From Emydura subglobosa (lineage: Eukaryota; Chordata; Testudines; Chelidae): a stretch of DNA of 64,000 nt. Positions within the stretch are counted from its first letter, which is position 1. Every line of letters begins with the position of its first letter. Below, piece by piece: positions 19,801 through 31,924 of this stretch. Under the pieces are notes generated by a model. It was not told the DNA's origin, did not search any database, and was given only the letters and a program-made list of their open reading frames with translations. The translations under genes and the position numbers were made by a program. Location: contig ML679966.1 in NCBI GenBank assembly GCA_007922225.1, positions 58,300,148-58,364,147 of the forward strand. The letters are read 5' to 3'.

Positions 19801-22800
19801 CAGATGAATAATTTTTCAAGTGAGTTCATTAAAATCTGTTTTTCATATAACAGAATATGTTGTCAAGTGAGTCCATAATAGTGGAAATACATCGGGTGTC
19901 ATGCTTGACATTCCTTCTTTATCATGATATCACAGCATAGTAATTGGCCCCATTGTAAATATTTACCATTGTAGACAAGATGCCACAGAAGTGGTGTGTG
20001 AATATTATCACTGCAGTACAGATGTGTAACTCATTCTTCCAGAAAATCCCACGGCACTGGAACATAACAGAACGTAATCAATAGCAAGTTGTCATTTTGA
20101 TAGGAAAGGCTCTTCATGGCCCAATTTTAGTGACTATTTCATCAAGCTAGCTTTCACATTCCAGCTCTGTTGCAGATTGCTGTAAGTCCCACCTATATAC
20201 CATCATTTCAGCCACTGTGATTTGAATTCCCCCATAGATTCTATAATCTTGCAAATACAGAGACTGACTTCCCAATAATTTAAGCAGGAAATGTATAGAA
20301 AATGTCCAGAGGTGATGCAAAACAATCTATAGGACCGTTGAACAAAGCAATGAGTGTTTTATATTGAAAGAGGTTTCTGAACTTATAAGCATTTGAATAA
20401 AAATCTATAAGTGATTAATGTTGCTGCAGTGTGTATCTAAAAGGTAGCAGCACTACCAATCCATTTACCATTAATTTCCATACAATTTGCAAAGTTATTA
20501 CCTATTTGGAATATTACCCACTTTTTCATGTACATCATAAAAGTTTATGATGTATTCCCTTCAAATGCTTGTAGAAAAAAAGTATGAATAACAATAAATG
20601 TGATTTGTGAGGAGAGAAAAAGGTAAATCTTCATTTTTAATTACCTTTTTCTTGTCAACGAACACTGTAAAGTCCTGCAGTAAAGTATCTGCCACAATTT
20701 AAGGATATATGTGCTGATATCTAGCATTCTATCCTTGTGTCAGGGCAATGAATGAATCAAAGCAGCAATACAATCAAAAGACATTACACTACAAAATACA
20801 GTGTGAAGTGAGAGCTTAAATAGAATACACAGCCTTTGCCAATGAATTATTTGTTTAAATGTACAAACTAGGCTTGGTGAGAAAAAAAGTAATGTCAGCA
20901 AGTTTGCTAAAAAGCAAAACACAAGGGACAATGAAAATATCCTCAAAGGGAGGCTAATGTAGAGTTTAGCAGTACTCTTTATGCTATATTATCCTTAGTT
21001 CATTTTAGACTCTACAGGAAAATAAATGACGAAAATTGGACAAGGATGATATTAAGGTAACTTTAACCTGTAGAAATATTTGAGCATTTTCAATCACCAT
21101 GAAAAATTTAAAAGTAGTGCTGGAACGACTGTTCCAACCCCATCTAGATACTCACAGATGATCTGTTTATGACATTGTTCTTTTATTTTAGTTTCATAAA
21201 TACATGGAGGGGTGGGGAAGGATGAATATTTCACTGCTGGATCACTTCATGGTCCTTCACTCAATATCTGATCCTGCATCATGAAGTCAGTGGCACAACA
21301 CCTATTGATTTGAATGGGGATAAGATTATGACATATGTGCTCAAGCAAAACACACATGGAAGTCCAAGGGAGTAAAGATGGAATAAGTGCCTTAGGATTT
21401 GTCTTGTTGTATTCTTAACATACCAAATACCTTGCAAGCCATAAAAAAATGGGTGAACTGAAGTCAGTTATTTTACTGACTCTCTGAATTCCCTGAGTAC
21501 AAAAAGATATCTTTATTAGTAGAACTACTGAAACTATAGATACCTTGGCACTTGGGTTTGTTCTCTCTTTGCCTTTTCCATCACAGCTGTACACATGTTT
21601 TTTGTTGTTGTTGCTTTTGTTTTTTGTTACAAGTTTTTATAAAAAAGCCATGAACAATTTCTGAAAAATTTTGAAAGTCAGGTTTGGGTAAAAATTTTCA
21701 TGTTAAAAAAACAGGCCATTTGCAGATGAAAAGCACTTTTAATTCTAAATCTTTTGCTCAGTTCTCATTTTGATTGCTTGAGGGGGTAAACTGCTCTCCA
21801 AACCAACCAAAACAAAAGGGTCAGAGGGGCAGAAAATCATGTGCTGATCATCTTGCTGAATCTTCCAGGTGTCATACTCTGATATAGAAGTGACCTTTGG
21901 TGCACAGAATCGCCAGGGCCAAAGCCTCCAAACTCACATATCCTCAGAAGGAAAGCCTAAAGATCACCAAGGCAGAGGGGTTCTCAGGGAGGGTCCACTT
22001 CTCCTTATGGCCCTTCCCACCAGGCAACACTCCATGAAGGAGCCATGCTGCCATTGGCTAACTTCCATGTGGCTACATAGCATTTATCATCTATCACATC
22101 TGTAAGGCACCCATTATGCCAGCTCTGTGCCACTGATGTCTTTAAATTTGCTTTGTTCTGATGGAGTAATGGGAAAAAAATATAATGAGATTAAGGATCT
22201 GGGCCAACATTTCACATGTAAAATACCCACAATCAAGTACTAGAGCAAATAAAAAAGTAAACAACTTAAAAATCTTAAGCCATCAAGCTAACTAGGAAGA
22301 CTCAAAACATGAGTCAAAACAGACTTTCAGTAAATGCTAGAGAAATATGTACATACCCACTAATTTGTAAATAGGCAGAAATTATTGCTTTTTACTGATT
22401 ATTCTGACTGTTAAAAGTGATTAAGATAGAAACTTCACATCTTGATGTAAATTACATCGCAAAAAGACAAGGATTAAAATTAATAATTAATTTTAGATCA
22501 CATTCCTTTTAATCATTCAGAAAATGGATATCTGATCCTAGATGGAGCAAGTAGACAGGACCAGAGGAAATGAGTATATTGGGTTTGCCAGCTATCCAGA
22601 CTGATATGTGTGTTAGCCCCATTAATGTTAATGGGAGCTATGACCATTTGGTCAATAGAGATGATAACCGTATACTTCACTGTATCAGAACAAAACTCAC
22701 AGTTCACAAGAAATCTCTAAACATTCACAAAACAATCGATCATCACTCCAAACTTGGCTATATTTTATGATACTCAGATTGAACTTCATTTTCTGGAACT

Positions 22801-23505
22801 TCAATATAATGCAGTACGTCAACCCCCACACAATTTTTTTCTAATTCTGTTCTCTTTGCTCCGTCAATCTTTTATTATGGCTGCACCCACTTACTTTCTA
22901 TTACTGTAATTTTGAATTGAGCTTTAACTTGGGAAATTGAAAATATAATAAAATGCTGCCAAACATTTTTTAAAAATGAATTATTTTTTCCATAGATGAT
23001 AGGATTAATCAGAACACATTTTTTTTCATGTGTCTGTAACTGAAGAAAGCTTTATTTCCTTAGGAAAAGGTTAATTTAGAACCAGGTTCATACACTCTTA
23101 CACTGATCAGAACTTACTGCATGTGTAGTCTCATTGAAGTAATTTTGTTTTCTTTCCTGCTGTTGAGGTCAGTGAGGCTACTTATGGAGTTAAATATTAC
23201 TCAAGGTAAATAGAGGTGTCAGAATTGGGCGTTTGGGGACTTACTGCAATTATGTCTTAGGCGGAACTCTCACTCAGTTCAACTGAGTTTTGCCTGAATA
23301 AAAGCTGCAGGATTTTCTTTGATCCTTTGATCTCCCAGCATTTAAGTTCGTGTCTGAAGTAGAAGTATGGTTTCTGAAGCTGAGAGCCCAACAATATAAT
23401 AATTTACCACGATGGAAGCTGGTGGTGATTTCACTCTCATTATTTTACATATGCACACAGAGCAGTCTAAAATATTATAGATGGAATGCAAAAAAAAAAA
23501 AAAGT
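19801..23505. other. AT-rich non-coding stretch, nothing identified
   Basis: No exon or clear element. Short pieces resemble a widespread palindromic sauropsid repeat: TGCATCATGAAGTCAGTGG (21281) with GATTTGAATGGGGATAAG, and CCCCATTAATGTTAATGGG (22617). 21600-21625 is rich in GTT/TTTG. Confidence 0.4.
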
Positions 23506-23591
23506 CAATGGGATAGAGCATATAAACTAAAAACGACATAATTTCTTTTGGCAAAAACAGGCCTTGGGCTAACCAGACTAGATATCTAAAC
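23506..23591 (+). repeat. Left arm of an inverted repeat
   Basis: CAATGGGATAGAGCATATAA, then GGCAAAAACAGGCCTT and CTAACCAGACTAGATATCT are found reverse-complemented at 24166-24260. The arms differ at several sites and the right arm carries a few extra bases, so the duplication is old. Confidence 0.85.
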
Positions 23592-24165
23592 TACTTGGAT
23601 TGCTAAAATGATTCAGAGAAGGCATTTGCTAGGTTAATAAAAATGTAATTTAATTGTATTCTAGGAAAGCTTCCAATTTAAAACAAAATACACTAATGAG
23701 AAAAACTCCGGCATTTTTTTTTAAAAGACTTCTGTTAATGGAGACATTTGAAATAAGCATTGTGGTCTCAGGTGAGCTCTGTGAAGATAAGAGCATAAAT
23801 AAAAACCTCTAACTGTTTGGCACAACTGTCAGTCTTTGCTTACATGAGTATGGGGACTCGATTACTTTGTTATCCCTGGGAAATATGGTCTTTTCAGGTC
23901 AGGATTGAAGTGCGGTGTACAGTACAAGTTACTAACAGAACAGTAAAAGTCTTTTTGCCCCCAGGATTTCCCTACCAAAAGAAGATCTTTGTGGAATTTT
24001 CAAAACTGTCATCATTAAGAAAGGAAGATGTAAATGGAGGGAACAGAAGTCCATTGTTATTTAGGCATACAGTACATTTTCCTTCAAATGTATAGAAGTT
24101 AACAAACTAATTTCTTACACTTTCCTGCATCTGTTTGGAACTGGCAATGTGGATTCAAGTGGCTG

Positions 24166-24260
24166 TTCAGATGTCTAGTCTGGTTAGAAAATTTCAGCTG
24201 AAGGTCTGTTTTTGCCAAAATAATTTGTGTCATTTTTAGTTTATACGCTCTATCCCATTG
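24166..24260 (-). repeat. Right arm of the inverted repeat
   Basis: On the minus strand this reads CAATGGGATAGAGCGTATAA, GGCAAAAACAGACCTT and CTAACCAGACTAGACATCT, matching 23506-23591. The spacer is about 575 bp and shows no gene. The pair may be two oppositely oriented copies of an unnamed repeat or the arms of a fold-back element. Confidence 0.85.
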
Positions 24261-26559
24261 TTCTGCTCCCTTTAGGTAATTAAACTCAATTTTAGATAGC
24301 ATTAGAGCTAAATTATGTTAGTAATTATAGTACAATGATAAAACCCCAGGCTATTGATTCTGGTGATATTTGTACTTATCTTTTATTCACTGCACTGTTT
24401 GAAAATGATTTATTACCGCCTCAGGCCATAGTTAGTAAAATGAAAGCTCTGAACTGAGAATATCTATTAATACCCTTTGGGGATCCGAAAGGCACTGTCT
24501 TCTATCTTTGTCCAAAGATCACAAGTTACATGTGTGAATGAATGTAATGGGAAAGGCTTTTCAACTTCATTTTTAACAAATAGCTGAGGTGTCATGAAAT
24601 TCTTTTCAGACCCCATCTGTGCAGAAACAAAATCAGAGTGTGCGATGAAACAAAGGAGAGCTATTTAGAGTGATCAGCAGAGTTTCTTATAATTGTATTC
24701 ATTTTGTGCAAGCAAGGCCGGAGTTTCTTCTGCTCTCTACAGTGCTTTGTTTGTTTCTCCTGATCATGGCAAATGTTCACATCTAATAATGTTCATCCCA
24801 ACAAAAAGTGTCATACATTTTAACTCTCATGTTATGAGGATCAGTCTGAGAAATTCATTTGCCATACTATCTTCTATTGCTGAGGTAAGGAAGAATAAAC
24901 AATTGTTAAACAATTGTTTGTTTAATAAAATTAATAGCAATATATACTCTGAGTAAATAGGTATTAATGGGCAAGTAGGACCAAATTTTGCTAAGAATAA
25001 ACACCTTAAGCCCCAATAAAACTCGTTCTCTTTAGCTAGGAATATTCTTCTACAGTAGCAGAAGAAGTTAGCAAAAAGTAAATTTCAAGAACTATTTGGT
25101 AGAGATCAAATCAGGGGTTTTGTTGAACTCAAATTGAAATATAAGTGCACCGATCTCTTATATAACCAATGTACTCAAACCAAACATTATCTTACTCAGG
25201 GAAAAAATAAGAATGCATTAACTAGATAATTGTCAACAACAGAAACCTTTATTAAAAATAACTGGAGTGCAAAGGGAGTGCAATTTGTTATTTACAGAGC
25301 ACTGAGCAGCAGGGATATAGAAAATGAAAGAAATGAAAACATGAAAAAATCCTAGATAAACAGACTGAATTTGAAGACTGGAGACATATTTGGAAAACCA
25401 GTAGCACCTACTAGGAGATGGGAGTCAAGGGTGCTCAGCACCTTAGAGAATCAGGGAGAATTACTTCAAGTTACTGTACCACTGTTACTTATTATTGATT
25501 GTATAAATCAATATAAATCATTGCATGCAAATTTACTTTCTCAACCTATTCAAAGAGACAGACTCTTCCACGAAAAAGACAGCAGACAGACAAAGTGAAT
25601 GTTGTGTTAGTTCAAACAATTGCAAAAAAAAAACCCCTTAAAATGAGTGCTTTTTCTGGAGGTGGTTTTGCTTTGGAAAGGGTTGGAAAGAAGCAGAATT
25701 TGAAGGAGAAGAATAATGAGGAGAAGGATGAATGGAAGGAAAGTAAGGAAAGGCGGGAAGGAGGATACTCTCAGAGGGAAGGAACTGATCCTGAAGCAGA
25801 AAGGGGAGACAGTTGCAGGCAAGAGTAAACAACCGATCATTATAATTGAGAAGTGATGAGTTCATGTGTGATGGTTCTAGTTGCATCTTGAAACCTGAAG
25901 GCCCTGCAGATAGTTTGGTCTTTTGCAGATCTTAAAGGAATGTAAAGCCACTCCCAGAGCTGCTTCTGTGGTTCCTGGACCATCCTGGATTGGAAAGTGA
26001 GAGGAAGCTACTCGTACTTGGCATTCCTCTTGTTTGGGGTCAATGAGAGAGCTGGCAATTCCACAGGGAATATGAAGGAGCAAAGGAGAGATCTACTTTG
26101 TGTTTTAGACCTCCTTCATGTCTTAGAAGGAATTTCGAAACTCCCAGTGACTTTAATGGTGCAATATTAAGATGCTCGCTGGTATAAAAGATATCTGCAT
26201 ATATGTAAACAGTTCTTTTTGTGCTTCTCCTGTGCGGTTCTTTAGCCAGAGCTCTTATGTGAGCCTTTATATTGTTAAGCAAATCATTTCAAGTCAGTTG
26301 ACAGAAGATTAGGGTCACATTTAAAAAGAGACATGCAAATTCATAACTTCTGTATAATTAAAAATAGCTCCATGAGTTTTTTCAAAATTTTCAATACTTG
26401 TTTTCAAAATAACAGTCCTTTTAGTATGAGACTACATACGAGAAATTTTAACCAAAAATAATGTGTTTGTGAAAGGTAGAAAAATATTTACAATAGTGAT
26501 TAGAATGGAATGGCAAGGGTAACTTTTTTACAGTGAAGGTAATTAATGAATGGAGCAAT
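24261..26559. other. Non-coding stretch, nothing identified
   Basis: No gene or named repeat was recognised. A purine tract lies at 25660-25810, listed separately. Confidence 0.4.
25660..25810 (+). repeat. Purine-rich tract
   Basis: GAA/GGA-rich sequence (GGAGAAGAATAATGAGGAG, GGAAGGAAAGTAAGGAAAGG). Open frames here rich in Lys and Glu, or in Leu, Pro and Ser on the other strand, reflect composition only. Confidence 0.75.
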
Positions 26560-26702
26560 TTTCAACGTAATATGATGGATTCTCCGTCATTGGAAATTTT
26601 TTAATTAAGATTAATTAAGGGGCAGTTCTGTGGCTAGTGTTATACAGGATGTCAGTTTAGATGATCACAATGGTCCCTCCTGGCCTTGGAATCTCTGACA
26701 CT
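26560..26702 (+). mobile_element. CR1 LINE 3' fragment
   Basis: ATTGGAAATTTTTTAATTAAGA and then TACAGGATGTCAGTTTAGATGATCACAATGGTCCCTCCTGG-type text (quoted in part: TTTAGATGATCACAATGG) match the classic CR1 3' end up to AATCTCTGA at about 26698. No coding part. Confidence 0.8.
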
Positions 26703-27583
26703 ACATTGTCACTATGATAATTATATTGATAAGCCACAGATATACCAGAGTAGTTAGCATACTTGGGATCCGATACTCATTTACATTCCGACCCCTTCAT
26801 AACACTCTGGCAGTATAAAACAGCTGCCACAATGGTGCAAAGGAATTAGAATACAAATACTTTTGTATGCACATTATTACATTGAATACAAATTGTTACA
26901 TTTTGCAACAAAATTCAGATTTTGCCTCTATTTTTCAATTTCTTAACTGAACACAAGTTAAAAAAATTGTATGACTCCAATTTTTAAATGCTTCTAATAT
27001 GTGATATGTGAAGACATTTTAATATTCTGAGTTCACTTCTTTGCAATAAATAGGTATGAAGAGGAAGATTGAATTATTGCAGTGGGTGAAATTAAGTGAT
27101 GTCAGCTGAGAATGAGTGAAAATGTCACTGCCAACTCAAAATCAACTCATTGAAAAACTATTAGAACCAAGGCTCTAGAATAATTACATAATGCCGTAGG
27201 CAGAGTTGCTCTCATTTAATAAAAGATTCTTGTTGCACCAGAAGAGTAGTATAATATGCCACCCTTGTGTAAAATGTGCAGCCGTTCTTTAAATCAGATC
27301 AGTGAAATATGTTTAATTTTTTAAATGAGGGAAAATTCACTTTATCAGAAAATGTTAATGCAGTCTACTATATATCCTTGTCAATCATTAATTCTAATCT
27401 CAGTACCCTTTCCCATCATGAGAAAGTTATAGAGAGCATTAGGTGTCATATGTTATCAATGGTTTTACTAGACAGCATTGTTTGTAGATGTTGAACCAGA
27501 CACATAAACCACAGATAACTATTGAAGGTCTCCACTGCACACTTGTTTATTTCTTTCTTAAATTTCTATCCTCTTGATTCAGT
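26703..27583. other. AT-rich non-coding stretch, nothing identified
   Basis: No gene or repeat recognised. Confidence 0.4.
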
Positions 27584-28668
27584 TGTGACCCCAGGAACCT
27601 CTCAATGCCACTGGAAGTGGGCCCCCTCTTGCTGTAACTTACATCAGGCCTGACACACCCATTGCTGCAGCACACTGATAATATATATCTCAAAGGTGTC
27701 ATGTAGTGTATCATGTGGAAATTGGTGACACGCTGGTCCTGAAAATCATTGTGTCATGTATGTATGTCATGTATGTACAGGTTGGGTACAAAGAGTTATA
27801 GATGTGTGCTGGAAATATGTTCTTAAAATGTTTGAGAGGCAGAGAATAAAACCCAGCCTGTCCTATACAAAAAATGTGTATTTACCCATCTGGATTAAGC
27901 TTTGTAAGCTATAGGACAATGCAAATACATTTACCTATGAAGTAACAAAGCCATCAAACTAAACAAGCTAAGGAGAAGAACATCGAATAACCATGCTGTG
28001 GGACAGAATCTACAGCCCAGGAAACATTCCTGGCTCTTGAGGCAGAGAAAATGTACTCTGAGTAATAACAGGGGAACAAAAAGATTTTAGTTATCCTTCA
28101 CTGAAGGGACATAGGATACAACATTCTTCAAGCCTGTGAAAGTTGGATCCCCTAGTGTGAAAGTCTGGAGATGCTGATAACTTATTGTAAATAAGAAAAC
28201 TGCTTAGGCAAAGATTGTAACGTGCTAAGATTAAGTTTTAGTCACTAGAAAGCATGTTTTGTTTTATTTTATTTGTAGCCATACCTGCCTCTTTTTCTTT
28301 TGCTTAGTATCACTTAAATCTCTGTTCTTCATTAATAAACTTACTCGTGTTCTATTACACAACCATCTCAGAGCTGGGCATTAAAGTCAAGTGTGAGTCT
28401 GACCTGGTGATGTGTGCTCTGTCTCTTTGGAGGCAGCAAACTTAACAATTTCTGTGCATATCCAGTGAGAGGGATTGGACACTGCAGGGAGACATCTCTG
28501 GGGAATTGGGGTTCACTGACTATTACCTTCAAGGCAAGGTTTAGACTGACAGTCTTGTAGAGTTTGCTGGCAAGGCAGAAAACTGACACACAACTTCGAA
28601 GAAGCAAAGCTTTCATTCTTGCTAAGGCAGAGCAGTTACATAATGGGTGTCCTTAGCAAAATGTCACA
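27584..28668 (+). mobile_element. Probable solo LTR, about 1.09 kb
   Basis: The segment starts TGTGAC and ends GTCACA, a perfect 6-bp inverted end of the TG...CA type. Flanks TCAGT (27579-27583) and ACAGT (28669-28673) agree at 4 of 5 sites. It contains AATAAAC (28333) after a pyrimidine-rich stretch (TGCCTCTTTTTCTTTTGC), a layout like the R-U5 part of an LTR read on the plus strand. Short TGTATG repeats lie near 27755. No gag, pol or env lies nearby. The parent element is not known. Confidence 0.6.
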
Positions 28669-30372
28669 ACAGTACCAATGTGTCAGTACTTAATGAGATG
28701 GGGATGCATTCATATGAGAGGTTTTCTGCTTTTTGAGGTTAAAAACAATGATACAGAATCTTTATGCACTATTATCAATTAGAGATATGAACATTCAGGT
28801 ATAAATCCTGGTCAACCTCATCATGAAAGCTATGGTCTCATTCAAGGTGATTGGGATATAGTTGACATGATTAAAAGTGAGTTGGATTTGTCCTATTGTG
28901 TAAAAGTGAAAGCGGAGAAATTACAAGTCAGAGTGACTATAATAAAGATTTCATCTAGTATTGTTAACTCAGTTCAGAATAATCAGTTTTTACTAGCAAA
29001 ACCAAAAGTAGTTTTTCCATCTGTTGAAAAGAAGGAGACAACAGTCTGTTAGCTAGTCTGTTAGCTTGTTTGTTGACCAGGCACAAATGTGGAGACTTTG
29101 GTCGAGGAAGAAGGCAGCAAAAACAGAAGAAAATATTCAAAATAGTTCACCAAAAATAATCAAACATTGTTTGGTCATCTCAAGCCTTTTCACAGCATAA
29201 TTGTAAATTTGCTCTTTGCGGCCTTTTTTGTTCTAGGGAAAGATCAGTGTGACTGTATATTTTCATTACAATTAAGGTCACAGAAACTTTTGACACTAAC
29301 CACTCACAAACATACTTGACAGTAAGCAAAGGTATTTTTCACTGAAGCTCACGCTATAGCTTTTACTTTTAGATTGAAATTGATTACATGTTTTTTGTGA
29401 CAAGCCAGAAGATATACTTTATTTCTGATAGTTGTGTTAGATATGAGCAGAATTAAAAATATCCAGGAGTTGTAATGAAGCCTGATGGGAGCAATATATT
29501 ATTATGTTAAAATACTATTCCTACAGCTAGGATTTTGTCTTACATCTATCTCTATTAGGAGACATTTAATTAGTTGTTCTATCATGTTGTATGAGTTAGT
29601 TTTGTTACTATGAAACAACAGCTATGCACATATTAATCTTACTAAATTAACTATTAAAGTTAAGCATGTGTTTAAGTGCTTTCCAGGACTTTAGACTTCA
29701 TGGAGATATTTAATCCAAACTGAACAAATGATTTTTTGGGAGCTACTAAAAAGTGAAGTATGGTAATCCAAATACAAACTTGTGGTGGCCAGATAGCAAT
29801 CATATACTTTGATTTTTCAGGACTTGATTCAAACAAGACTTTGGGCTTTCAAATGTTGTGATGATTCTTCTAAAGCCTGTATAGTTAGTGTACCAAGCTA
29901 CTCATTTATTTATTACCACTGGCACAAGGCATTATTTCACCAAAAATAAATTTGATAATAACTTACTATTGATCATTTATACAGCTGACTTAAACTGGTG
30001 ACATGTTTTTATGAAAATTTCCACTAATTTATTCTGTATGATGTTACTCCCTTTTGCAAGCTTTCAGGAGACATGCACATTTTGCAATAAGACATTCAAA
30101 AATCTCTAAAAGCCTTGGGCTGAGAGTTTAAAGCTCTTAGCTGCATACTATATTTGTTAGGAAATAGAGTAATTCATGTGCTTGTATCTTTTTCTTTAAA
30201 GGTCATATTTATATTCTTGCTAAGCCTGTTTAAGGGTTGTCTCGTGCTTTGTAAGTTTCTTTTTTTCTGTACTGGGGATATCAAAGTTCTATCTATGTTT
30301 TATATTCACTGTTGAGTCAGAGTTATATGGGCAGCTTGGAGTGAGACTGATGAACAAACCAGAGAAAGGAAA
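28669..30372. other. Non-coding, with one palindromic-MITE scrap
   Basis: TTAAAGTTAAGCATGTGTTT at 29655-29675 is one half of a common palindromic sauropsid repeat also seen at 58088. Otherwise nothing was identified. Confidence 0.4.
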
Positions 30373-30440
30373 GATGGTCTGTTGGTTCAAGCACAAGACT
30401 GATAGTCAGGAGCTCTGGGTACTATTCCTCCACCTGCCAC
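30373..30440 (+). repeat. tRNA-like SINE head, forward copy
   Basis: GATGGTCTGTTGGTTCAAGC resembles the A-box region of a tRNA-derived SINE, and GGGTACTATTCC fits a degenerate B box. The same piece appears in reverse at 30542-30604, forming a long imperfect palindrome. Confidence 0.55.
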
Positions 30441-30541
30441 AGATGTCCTGGTTGACCATCCGGAAGCCACAACCCAAAAGAAGCTGTGATTAATTGTTGT
30501 GACTTCAGTCTTATAGTAATTTGCAGCTAATCTCACAGTGG

Positions 30542-30604
30542 GTTTGGAGGCATAGTACCCAGATGTCGTGATTATCATACCTGTGCTTGAACCAGAAGAC
30601 CATC
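30542..30604 (-). repeat. tRNA-like SINE head, reverse copy
   Basis: On the minus strand it reads GATGGTCTTCTGGTTCAAGC, then ACATCTGGGTACTATGCCTC, matching the forward copy at 30373-30440. About 100 bp separate the two. Pol III boxes look degenerate in both. Confidence 0.55.
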
Positions 30605-31529
30605 CATCTCTGTCCTGAAACAACGTTGAATATAAGGGGGCACCATGGATAAGCAAAGATTTGGAAAGTAAATCTTTATATTATAAAACAATATTTTCTG
30701 AATCTTTATATATGTATATATAATTAAATACATGTGTGTTTCCTCAGTACTTTAGTCACAACAGGAGTTCTTAGACAAGATAAAATTGACTTGTGCAAAT
30801 TTACTCTGAATGATTTATAGACTTATGGCATATACCACAGTGCATATGCACCTTGATTATTAAATACAGTATCATCCACTTGGGCATGTAATACCTCATT
30901 AAACATTTTACAACTACTACTAATGAGAGAAGATACTCGATAGTTCTCAGACAAATTTTTATTCATATTAAGTTCAATACCTTTCTCTGGCAATTCAGCT
31001 TTCTTCCAAAATATGATAAAATCCATAGCAAGTATCAAGAAGTATTTGCACAGTTAATTTGATATCCTGGCTTAGCAGTGACAAGAATATAACAAATATC
31101 TACAGTAGTGAATATAAAAGCCAGTAACAATTTAAAAATATAATTTTTATCTTTTAAGTGAAATGTGATTTAATGAGTATTATAAGTTAGTGTGTAGATT
31201 CTATAGAGGAAAAACATACCTAACAGTATGGTCTACCAGTGATGGTTTGTGTGTATACACTGGAGCTTAATGTGGCACTTGTGGATTCTGTAGGTCTTAC
31301 GGGAACTGCTTCTGCTCTGCCTTATCTAAAGCAGAATAAATGGACACTCATTACATATGCATTTCCCACACTACTCAGTTACAAATCAGCTGGGAGAAGT
31401 AGGAAAACTGATTGGAGTAGGTTCCTTCTCTCTCTCTATTTCAGCAGCCAGGAAGGGTTTAGAAAGGAGATAGATATAATATTGCTTCCAACAGTGACTC
31501 AGAGAGTCACAAACCAATGGTATAATGAT
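30605..31529. other. AT-rich non-coding stretch, nothing identified
   Basis: Nothing recognised apart from a short TA-rich run (30708-30724). Confidence 0.4.
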
Positions 31530-31924
31530 TAGAGGTGAGCAAAAAATATTTTTGGCAAACAGTGAATTCAATGAAAAATACAGTTTTTGAGACACCATGA
31601 GATTAATCATGAGTTAATACTGAATATGGTAGAGAATATGGTTGGAAAAAAAAGTGGGGAAAAAACTGTTATTGGAATGGTTTGTTTCAACATTTTCTAA
31701 AAGAACCATTTTGACATTTTGTTTCAAAATGAAATATTCAAAAACAAAATGTCAGCTCAAATAGACATTCAAAATCTTTCATTCAGGTGGGGCAATTTTT
31801 TTGGTTTTCTGTTTCAGTGAGAGAGACTGAAAAAAATCAGTTTTGGTTAGAAACAAACCGGTTTTTTTTTTACTCTTTGGGTCAGCCACCAAACTGAAAA
31901 ATAAATTCTTCATTCAGCTTCTAA
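31530..31924. mobile_element. AT-rich inverted-repeat element (AGAGCTGG family)
   Basis: Left end ATTAGAGGTGAGCAAAAAAT and right end CATTCAGCTTCTAAT are rough inverted repeats enclosing TTTCA/AAAAT-rich sequence like that at 5970-6352. Non-coding. Confidence 0.5.
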
